NCBI GenBank assembly: GCA_016190025.1 | Contig: JACPRG010000097.1 | Span: 1 to 12,013 of the forward strand | DNA length: 12,013 nucleotides | Source: Candidatus Tectimicrobiota bacterium | Lineage (GTDB): Bacteria > UBA8248 > JACPRG01 | Reading direction: 5' to 3' | Position numbers and translations under genes: made by a program | Shown here: positions 6,644-12,013 of the stretch, one piece after another | Layout of the letters: the number at the start of each line of letters is the position of its first letter | How positions within the stretch are numbered: the first letter of the stretch is position 1 | Notes under the pieces: generated by a model | The model's input: only the letters and a program-made list of their open reading frames with translations | What the model was told of the DNA's origin: nothing | Databases searched by the model: none

Positions 6644-6672
6644 TTGAAACCCGGCGGCCATTCTGCTAAATT
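6644..6672 (+). promoter_or_regulatory. Candidate sigma70-like promoter for the AlkP/glycosyltransferase operon
   Basis: TTGAAA (6644-6649) and TAAATT (6667-6672) are separated by exactly 17 bases, and the -10 is preceded by TGC, giving an extended -10 element. The -35 has five of six consensus bases and the -10 four of six. Transcription would start near 6679, about 57 bases before the first gene. Confidence 0.45.
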
Positions 6673-6692
6673 GAGCATCTGCCGTGAATCCG

Positions 6693-6720
6693 GGCCCGAC
6701 CCCTGACGGTCGGGCCTTTT
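6693..6720 (+). terminator. Terminator-like hairpin in the operon leader (possible attenuator)
   Basis: GGCCCGACC (6693-6701) and GGTCGGGCC (6708-6716) form a perfect nine-pair GC-rich stem with a six-base loop, directly followed by TTTT (6717-6720): the form of an intrinsic terminator. No plus-strand gene lies upstream for it to end. It falls between the candidate promoter and the first gene, with the AGGA ribosome site starting five bases after it. This placement suggests premature termination or attenuation in the leader, or the 3' end of a very short RNA. Confidence 0.55.
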
Positions 6721-6735
6721 ATCCAGGACGACCCT

Positions 6736-8418
6736 TTGAAGACCGCGCGCAAGGTCGTCCTCCTGGGCATCGACGGCGGGACCTTCTCCCTCCTCGAGCC
6801 CTGGATGGACGACGGCACCCTTCCCCGCTTCGCCGAGCTCCGCGCCCGGGGCGCCATGGGGACGCTGGCCTCCACCGTCCCCCCCACGACGCCCACCGCG
6901 TGGACCACGTGCTTCACCGGCGTTAACCCGGGCGGGCACGGCATCTTCGACTTTCGAGAGTCGCCCCTGCGCCATCCCGAGCGCCCCCTGATCCGGCTCT
7001 CCTCGGTCAAAGTCCCGCGCCTGTGGCACCGGCTGAACAAGGTCGGCAAGAAGGCGATTGTCCTCAACGTCCCCATCACCTACCCGCCGGAGCCCCTGGA
7101 CGGGTGCATGATCTCTGGGATGCTGACGCCCGGCCCGGAGGCCGAATACGCCTACCCCCCCGCCTTGAAGGCCGAGCTTTCGGCCGCCATCGGAGAGTAC
7201 ATCCCCGACATCGACCTGCCCAAATACGAGGCCGAGAGCTACCCCGACGCCCTCCATTTCCTGGAGGTGGTCTCCCACAGCTTCCTGCAGCGGGAGAGGG
7301 CCTTCTTTTACCTGATGGACCACAAGCCGTGGGAGTTCTTCATGGGGGTGTTCATCCTGGCGGACCGGCTCCAGCACTTCTTCTGGAAGTACCTCGACCC
7401 CGGCTGCGACCTTTACCGGAGCACGCCGGCGAAGCGCCTGCGCGGAAAGATCGCGGACTGCTACCGGCTCCTCGACGACTTCCTGGGCCGCCTGCGGGCG
7501 CGACTGACCCCGGACACCCTGCTCCTCATCATGTCGGACCACGGCTTCGGGCCGACCAACGCCTGGTTCAACGTCAGCACCTGGCTGGAGAGGCAGGGGT
7601 ATCTGCGCATGCGGCGCGAAGTCGCCTTCCGGAAAAAGCTCTTCTACCGGCTCGTCGCCCTCAACGACGTGGGATGGGTCCGGGCCCTGGTCCCCGACGC
7701 CGTTCAAAGCCGGATGCGAAAGCGGGCGCGGCAAGGCCACTCGGCCTTCGTCACCGACCTTCACGAAACCGTGGACTGGGACCGCACCCGGGCGTTCTTC
7801 CCCAGCATCCCCGCCCAGGGGATCTACATCAACGTCCAGCGGGAGGGCTTCGGCATCGTCCCGCCGGGAGAGCCCTGCGAGGAGCTTCGGCGGGAGATCA
7901 AGCGGCGGCTGGAAGACCTGCGCGACCCCGACACGGGGGAGCGGCTGGTGGACTGGGTGCGCTTCCGGGAAGAGGTCTACCACGGCCCTGAAACACAGTA
8001 CGCCCCCGACATCCTGTTCGCCGCCAAAAACTACAGCGTCCTGGGCCGGCAGATGTTCGGCGCCCCGGACGTGATCCGCTCCAGCACGCGCGTGGCCAAC
8101 GGGTTCCACCGGCCGGACGGGATGTTCATGGCCTTCGGACCGGGCGTGGCCCCGGGGAGGCGGATCGAGGGGGCGGACATCGCGGACATCTCGCCCACCG
8201 TCCTGTACGCCCTGGGCCTTCCGGTTCCCCCGGAAATGGACGGCAAGGTCCTCACGGACGCCTTCGAGCCGGGCTGGGTGGCGGCGCGCCCCGTCGAGCG
8301 CGGAAACCTGACCGATCCGGACGCGCAGCCGTCCGGGCCGGATCGGGCGGAGGTCTATACGGAGGCGGAAACGGCCGCCATCGAGCGGCGGCTGAAGGAC
8401 CTCGGATATCTGGAATAG
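6736..8418 (+). CDS. AlkP-superfamily phosphohydrolase/phosphomutase-like protein 1 (COG3379-like)
   Basis: 560 residues, starting at TTG (no in-frame ATG upstream; AGGA seven bases before). The fold is that of type I phosphodiesterase/nucleotide pyrophosphatases. Expected metal and catalytic residues are visible: Asp13 (LGIDGG), probable nucleophile Thr52 in PPTTPTAW (49-56), Asp210 and His214 (DRLQH), Asp268-His269 (SDHGFGP), and His458 (FHRPDG). SIPAQGIYINVQ (357-368) and the terminal RRLKDLGYLE are common in COG3379-like proteins. There is no signal peptide: the first core strand begins at residue 6, so it probably acts in the cytoplasm or at the inner membrane face, unlike periplasmic alkaline phosphatases. 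It leads a plus-strand operon with a flippase-like protein, a second paralogue and a glycosyltransferase, which points to phosphate-bearing glycan or lipid intermediates. The exact substrate, and phosphatase versus phosphodiesterase versus mutase activity, cannot be told from sequence. Confidence 0.9.
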   Translation: MKTARKVVLLGIDGGTFSLLEPWMDDGTLPRFAELRARGAMGTLASTVPPTTPTAWTTCFTGVNPGGHGIFDFRESPLRHPERPLIRLSSVKVPRLWHRLNKVGKKAIVLNVPITYPPEPLDGCMISGMLTPGPEAEYAYPPALKAELSAAIGEYIPDIDLPKYEAESYPDALHFLEVVSHSFLQRERAFFYLMDHKPWEFFMGVFILADRLQHFFWKYLDPGCDLYRSTPAKRLRGKIADCYRLLDDFLGRLRARLTPDTLLLIMSDHGFGPTNAWFNVSTWLERQGYLRMRREVAFRKKLFYRLVALNDVGWVRALVPDAVQSRMRKRARQGHSAFVTDLHETVDWDRTRAFFPSIPAQGIYINVQREGFGIVPPGEPCEELRREIKRRLEDLRDPDTGERLVDWVRFREEVYHGPETQYAPDILFAAKNYSVLGRQMFGAPDVIRSSTRVANGFHRPDGMFMAFGPGVAPGRRIEGADIADISPTVLYALGLPVPPEMDGKVLTDAFEPGWVAARPVERGNLTDPDAQPSGPDRAEVYTEAETAAIERRLKDLGYLE

Positions 8419-8424
8419 AGCGCC

Positions 8425-8440
8425 CGGGGGGGCGCCCCCG
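8425..8440. other. Short intercistronic hairpin after AlkP-like gene 1
   Basis: CGGGGG (8425-8430) pairs with CCCCCG (8435-8440) across a four-base loop, seven bases after the stop codon. No T run follows on the plus strand, so it is not an intrinsic terminator and does not argue against co-transcription with the next gene. It could stabilise mRNA or be a chance product of the GC-rich spacer. Confidence 0.25.
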
Positions 8441-8500
8441 AACGAGAACGGCCTCCCTTGCAGGCGCCCCACCAGCACGGGGGTGACAGACTCACAAGGC

Positions 8501-9538
8501 ATGAAAAAAAAGATCGCTCTCGCCGTCAAAGTCGGGGTGAGCCTGGCCCTGGTGTTCTGGCTCGTGCAGAAAATGGACCTGGGGCGGTTCTGGGCCGAGG
8601 CGGTCCGCATGGCCCCCGCCTGGCTCCTTTTGGCCCTTCTCTTCAAATCCTGCGGCGTCTTCGCCAGCATCCTCCGCTGGAAGGTCCTCCTGAAGGGTCA
8701 AGGGATGGACGTGCCTTTGCGGTTCCTCGCCAGTTCCTTTTTGGAGGGCCGGTTCTTCGGCACCTTCCTTCCCAGCACCATCGGCCTCGACACCTACCGG
8801 ACGGTGGATTTGGCCCGGTATTCCAAGCGGACGGCCGCCTCGATCTCGGTCATCCTGGTGGACAAGATCATCGGCCTCTTCTCGCTCTCCTTTTTGGTTC
8901 TGGTGACCGCCGGGGCCGGGGCGAAGATCGTGGGGACGAAAGGGGTTCTCACCCTGCTGGCGGTGTTTCTTTTGCCCCTGGCCATGTCCGTGGGGCTTCT
9001 CCTGTATCCCCAAATCCTGGGGAGACTCGCCGACGCGGAGCGCTGGAAGGGCGGCCGGTGGGCCGGGAAGGCCCACCGGTTCGTCGAGACCTTCACGGCG
9101 TACAGCCGGCAGCGGAAGCGGCTCCTCCAGGCGATGGGCCTGGGCATCGTCATCCACCTGGGTGAGACCCTCGTGTATTACGGGACCGCCCTGGCGGTCG
9201 GGGCGAAGGTGGGCCTGGCCGACATCCTCTTCACCGCCCCCCTCATGATCACGGCGACGGTGATCCCTCTTTCCATCGCGGGCATCGGCGTCCGGGAGGG
9301 AACGTTCATCTTCTTTCTGAAACAGGTGGGCGTGCCCGCCGAATCCGCGGCGCTCCTCGCCTTCCTGGGTTTCCTGGTGGGCGGATTCATCAGCCTCTTC
9401 GGCGGGGTCATCTTCGTCCTCCGCTCCCACAAGTACGGCGCCAGTGAACCCGGCTGGGCGATGGAAGAGTCCCTCCGGCCGGAGCCCGAATCCGCCGAAC
9501 GGCCCAAGGGCCCGATCGCCGCCGAACGTGCCGAATAA
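8501..9538 (+). CDS. Flippase-like / lysylphosphatidylglycerol synthase TM-domain family membrane protein
   Basis: 345 residues from ATG 8501; an in-frame GTG at 8483 adds six residues (MTDSQG), and neither start has a clear ribosome site. ATG is preferred because family members usually open with a short lysine-rich head running into helix 1, as here (MKKKIALAVK). It is a polytopic inner-membrane protein of the LPG_synthase_TM/UPF0104 family (PF03706): hydrophobic segments at about 5-22, 40-56, 115-136, 148-168, 210-232, 243-262 and 284-307. Family motifs include FFGTFLPSTIGLDTYR (85-100), VDKIIGL (120-126) and PLSIAGIGVREGTF (256-269). Residues 310-345 form a hydrophilic Pro/Glu-rich tail. 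It lacks the soluble aminoacyl-transferase domain of MprF. Small members of this family are linked to lipid or glycolipid translocation or synthesis; the position between two phosphohydrolases and before a glycosyltransferase fits a glycolipid role. Its end overlaps the next gene by 11 bases. Confidence 0.9.
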   Translation: MKKKIALAVKVGVSLALVFWLVQKMDLGRFWAEAVRMAPAWLLLALLFKSCGVFASILRWKVLLKGQGMDVPLRFLASSFLEGRFFGTFLPSTIGLDTYRTVDLARYSKRTAASISVILVDKIIGLFSLSFLVLVTAGAGAKIVGTKGVLTLLAVFLLPLAMSVGLLLYPQILGRLADAERWKGGRWAGKAHRFVETFTAYSRQRKRLLQAMGLGIVIHLGETLVYYGTALAVGAKVGLADILFTAPLMITATVIPLSIAGIGVREGTFIFFLKQVGVPAESAALLAFLGFLVGGFISLFGGVIFVLRSHKYGASEPGWAMEESLRPEPESAERPKGPIAAERAE

Positions 9539-11327
9539 GACCTCTTCCTCAACGAAGCTCCTCGTCATCGGGGTGGACGCCGGGACGCTGGACCTGATCG
9601 AGCCCTTCGCGGCGGAAGGGGGCCTCCCGCACATCTCTTCCCTGATGGCCCGGGGGGCTTTCGGAACCGCGCGCTCGACCCTTCCGCCCTCCACGTACCC
9701 GGCCTGGACGACCTTCATGACCGGGGTCGGGCCGGGCCGCCACGGCCTGATGGACTTCTGTCTCCGGGAGCCCGGCCGGTACGCCGTGCGCTTCGCCAGC
9801 GCGCGGGACCGGCGCGCGGCGACCCTTTGGAGCCGGCTGAGCCGGGCGGGCAAGCGGGTGGCCGTCGTCGGCATGCCCGCCACCCACCCGCCGGAGCCCC
9901 TCAACGGCTGCATGATCAGCGGGTTCGACTCCCCCCTCGCCTACCGGTGGGATCCAGGGTTCGTCCTGCCCCGCTCCTACTACCGGGAGATCACCCGGGC
10001 CGTCGGCCCTTACCGGTTCTCGGCGTGCCGGGAGGACCACGTGGACGAGAGCTGGCACGACCGGGCCAAAGAGGAGATCCGCGGCGCCCTGGAACAGCAG
10101 ACGCGGGTGGCCGAGTATCTGCTCGGGCGCGAGGCGTGGGACTGCTTCGCCGTGGTCTTCGGCCAGACGGACACCGCCTGCCACCACTTCTGGATGTTCC
10201 ACGACCCGCACTCCCCCCGCTTCCCCGGCCGAGGGAGCCCCGAGGTGGCCCGCCACCGGGGGTTCATCCGGGAGGTCTATCAGCGGGTGGACGCCTCCAT
10301 CGGCAGGCTCCTGGCCCGGACCGGCCCCGAGACGGCGGTCCTGCTCGTCTCCGATCACGGCGCCGGCGGGACCGGGAGCGGCGTCCTCTACCTGAACCGG
10401 TGGCTAGCCGGGGAAGGCTGGCTTGCTTTCCGGAAGGAGGCCCCCTGGGACCGGCTCCTGGGCGGGCTGAAAGGCTTCGGCCTCAAGCGGCTTCCGCGGC
10501 GGTGGCAGCAGGCGGCGTTGCGGAGGGGGGGAAGGCGGCTGGCCGGGAAGGTGGAATCCCGCCTCCGTTTCGGGGGGATCGACTTCTCCCGCACCCGCGC
10601 CTACTCCGAGGAGTGGAACTCCTTCCCCGGCGTCTGGGTGAACCTTCGCGGCCGGGAACCGGAAGGGGTCGTGGAAGCGGGGGCGTACGAGGGCCTGCGC
10701 GAGGCCATCATCCGTTCGGCCGAGTCCCTGCGCGACCCCCGGACGGGACGGAAGATCCTCCGGCGGGCGCTGCGGCGCGAAGAGGCGTTCTCCGGCCCCT
10801 GCGCGGGCCGCGCGCCCGACGTGGTCCTCGACCCGGCGCTGGAGCCGGGCCCGACGGAGGGGGCGCGGGGATACGCCTACTCGTTCCTCATGAGCGGGGG
10901 ACTCACGGGCGAGGGGGGCGGGACTTCCTGGTTCCGAGAGCTCCGCCCCGAAGAACGCGCGGGCGCCAGGGGACGCGGCATGAACGGAACCCACCGTCCG
11001 GAGGGCTTTTTCGTCTTCTCGGGGCCGGGCGTCCGGCCGGGCCGGCGTCCGGAGAGAGCGGCCCTCGCCGACTTCGCGCCCACGCTGCTGGCGTACCTGG
11101 GGGTCCAACCCGCCGCCGGGCTCACAGCCGGGATGGAAGGACGTATACTGGAGGAAATGTTCGAGGCCAGCGCAATCGACGCAATCCCCGGAAAATCCCC
11201 CGCAACGGCGCCCCCGGTTGAGGAAATCTTCGAGGCCGGCTTCCCCCCGGCGGCGAGCGGGGCCGGAGAACCCCCTTGGGAGATGGAGACCGCCCGCCGG
11301 TTGCGGGAGCTGGGCTATCTGGAGTGA
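9528..11327 (+). CDS. AlkP-superfamily phosphohydrolase/phosphomutase-like protein 2 (COG3379-like, paralogue of protein 1)
   Basis: 599 residues from GTG 9528, which overlaps the previous gene by 11 bases and places the first core strand (KLLVIGVDAG) after nine residues, as in the paralogue. The frame is open back to a GTG at 9444, but that extension is Pro/Ser/Arg-rich and lies deep inside the previous gene. Active-site residues match protein 1: Asp17, probable nucleophile Thr56 in PPSTYPAW (53-60), Asp215 and His219 (DTACH), Asp276-His277 (SDHGAGG), His489 (THRPEG). Shared blocks such as HPPEPLNGCMISGF (120-133) and the terminal RRLRELGYLE show common origin with protein 1. Distinct features are a Gly-rich insertion (about 446-484) before the last histidine and a longer, Pro/Ala-rich C-terminal linker (about 545-585). 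There is no signal peptide. Its pairing with protein 1 in one operon suggests two related but non-identical phosphate or phosphodiester substrates. Confidence 0.88.
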   Translation: MPNKTSSSTKLLVIGVDAGTLDLIEPFAAEGGLPHISSLMARGAFGTARSTLPPSTYPAWTTFMTGVGPGRHGLMDFCLREPGRYAVRFASARDRRAATLWSRLSRAGKRVAVVGMPATHPPEPLNGCMISGFDSPLAYRWDPGFVLPRSYYREITRAVGPYRFSACREDHVDESWHDRAKEEIRGALEQQTRVAEYLLGREAWDCFAVVFGQTDTACHHFWMFHDPHSPRFPGRGSPEVARHRGFIREVYQRVDASIGRLLARTGPETAVLLVSDHGAGGTGSGVLYLNRWLAGEGWLAFRKEAPWDRLLGGLKGFGLKRLPRRWQQAALRRGGRRLAGKVESRLRFGGIDFSRTRAYSEEWNSFPGVWVNLRGREPEGVVEAGAYEGLREAIIRSAESLRDPRTGRKILRRALRREEAFSGPCAGRAPDVVLDPALEPGPTEGARGYAYSFLMSGGLTGEGGGTSWFRELRPEERAGARGRGMNGTHRPEGFFVFSGPGVRPGRRPERAALADFAPTLLAYLGVQPAAGLTAGMEGRILEEMFEASAIDAIPGKSPATAPPVEEIFEAGFPPAASGAGEPPWEMETARRLRELGYLE

Positions 11328-11331
11328 ACCC

Positions 11332-12013
11332 TTGAAGACTGCGGCGGCGCTGGCGCACTCACATCCCGGAGCGGCGGAGGGCGGGAACCCGCGCGAGGTG
11401 GGCCTGGCCGACTCTCCCCGGCGGATCGCCATGGTGGCGGCCTGTCCCTTTCCCAGCGTGCAGGGGTCCCAGGTCCTCATCCAAGAGCTGGTCACGGGGC
11501 TCGCCGCGCGGGGCCACCGCATCGACCTGGTCACGTATCCCTTCGGGGCGAAGACCGGGTGGCGCCCCCCGGAGGGATGCCGCATTCACCGGGCGCCCCT
11601 TTCCCTTCGCTACTCCGCTCACCATCCGGGCTTTCACTTCTGGAAGCCGTTCCTGGACGTGGCCCTCGCCCGTCTGCTGGCGGAGGTGGTCCTCCGCCAA
11701 GGGGCCGACCTGATCCACGCCCACAGCTTCGAGGGGCTGGCGGCCGCTCTCTGGGCGAAACGCAAACACCGCGTACCCGTCCTCTATCACAGCCACACGC
11801 TCCTCGGGGAGGAGCTGCCGACGTACTACCGCCCCGCCCTGGGGAGGAAACTGGCCGGGTGGGCGGGCCGGGCTGCGGACCGCTGGCTCCCCCGCCGGGC
11901 GGACCACTGCATCGCCCTCAGTCTGCGCGCGGCCCGGGCCTTTCGGGACATGGGCGTGCCGGAGGACCGGATCTCTTACCTCCCCCCCGTCGTGTTCCCC
12001 CCCGGCCCCCCTC
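11332..12013 (+). CDS. GT4-like glycosyltransferase, N-terminal domain (3' end cut by window edge)
   Basis: The frame is open to the window edge: 227 residues of a GT-B fold enzyme, with the nucleotide-sugar-binding C-terminal half beyond the window. Visible features are the first Rossmann strand and loop RIAMVAACPFPSVQGSQ (31-47), GLAARGHRIDLVTY (56-69), DLIHAHSFEGLAAAL (126-140) and VLYHSHTLLGEELPTYY (150-166), the usual layout of group-4 glycosyltransferase acceptor domains (Glyco_transf_4). It should transfer an activated sugar to a lipid-linked or glycan acceptor at the cytoplasmic membrane face. The start is uncertain: TTG 11332 lies four bases after the upstream stop with GGAG seven bases before it, while GTG 11398 and ATG 11431 are in frame; ATG 11431 would cut into the first strand, so it is least likely. 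The tight spacing places it in the operon with the AlkP-like and flippase-like genes. Confidence 0.88.
   Translation, partial: MKTAAALAHSHPGAAEGGNPREVGLADSPRRIAMVAACPFPSVQGSQVLIQELVTGLAARGHRIDLVTYPFGAKTGWRPPEGCRIHRAPLSLRYSAHHPGFHFWKPFLDVALARLLAEVVLRQGADLIHAHSFEGLAAALWAKRKHRVPVLYHSHTLLGEELPTYYRPALGRKLAGWAGRAADRWLPRRADHCIALSLRAARAFRDMGVPEDRISYLPPVVFPPGPP

Larger units (their letters stand above)
6398..6735. other. 338-bp divergent intergenic regulatory region
   Basis: The region separates the leftward UbiD group from the rightward AlkP/glycosyltransferase group. It is locally AT-richer than the coding DNA on either side (for example around 6500-6545 and 6575-6595), as expected of promoters. 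It contains a candidate extended -10 promoter leftward, a candidate sigma70-like promoter rightward, a structured leader before UbiD, and a terminator-like hairpin in the rightward leader. I see no convincing protein-coding gene within it. Confidence 0.7.

Noticed and set aside
6398..6661. N-terminal extension of the UbiD frame (88 extra codons)
   Set aside because: The frame is open, but the added residues are not UbiD-like, and the region contains promoter-like sequence and the divergent leader; ATG 6397 has a ribosome site and a standard UbiD beginning.
6550..8670. Minus-strand 706-codon frame
   Set aside because: Antisense of the first AlkP-like gene and part of the membrane-protein gene; long only because stop codons are rare in this strand of GC-rich DNA.
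8492..9913. Minus-strand 473-codon frame
   Set aside because: Spans the antisense of two genes with well-supported products; its His/Glu/Gly-rich composition indicates a shadow.
9827..11221. Plus-strand 464-codon frame in another phase
   Set aside because: Out-of-phase reading of the second AlkP-like gene; Pro/Arg/Gly-dominated with no motifs.
10404..11585. Minus-strand 393-codon frame
   Set aside because: Antisense shadow of the second AlkP-like and glycosyltransferase genes; no family features.

Overview
The window looks like chromosomal DNA from an uncultured, high-GC, non-model bacterium. Most of it is very GC-rich with strong G/C third-position bias. A UbiD-type decarboxylase lies next to a TAXI-type TRAP transporter and a metallo-beta-lactamase (MBL) fold protein, and COG3379-like AlkP-superfamily proteins lie next to glycosyltransferase and flippase-like genes. 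Both combinations recall Rokubacteria/NC10, Tectomicrobia or delta-proteobacterial environmental genomes. That placement is inferred from gene content only; there is no rRNA or other marker gene here. No tRNA, rRNA, CRISPR array, insertion sequence or integrase was recognised.

Layout. (1) Bases 1-583, minus strand: a noticeably AT-richer gene, cut by the window edge, encoding an HNH endonuclease with an N-terminal membrane anchor. (2) Bases 704-6397, minus strand, in transcription order: UbiD-family decarboxylase, periplasmic TAXI solute-binding protein, fused 4TM/12TM TRAP permease, and a zinc-ribbon/MBL-fold protein. The gaps are about 160-200 bp, larger than in a tight operon, and at least one contains a strong hairpin that could lower permease expression relative to the binding protein. 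(3) Bases 6398-6735: a divergent regulatory region with a candidate promoter on each strand and, on the plus side, a terminator-like hairpin inside the short leader. (4) Bases 6736-12013, plus strand: AlkP-superfamily phosphohydrolase 1, flippase-like (LPG_synthase_TM) membrane protein, AlkP-superfamily phosphohydrolase 2 (a paralogue of the first), and a GT4-like glycosyltransferase cut by the right edge. The last three junctions are close or overlapping (82 bp gap, 11 bp overlap, 4 bp gap), so this looks like one transcript.

How the genes may work together (inference). The minus-strand group would bind an organic acid in the periplasm (TAXI protein), import it with the ion gradient (fused permease), and decarboxylate an aromatic or alpha,beta-unsaturated acid with the prenylated-FMN enzyme UbiD; the MBL-fold protein may act on a related intermediate. 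No UbiX (prFMN synthase) is in the window. The plus-strand group looks like a surface glycan or glycolipid module: glycosyl transfer, a membrane protein of the lipid flippase/LPG synthase fold, and two soluble phosphohydrolase-fold enzymes. The HNH gene is unrelated in composition and probably has a separate history.
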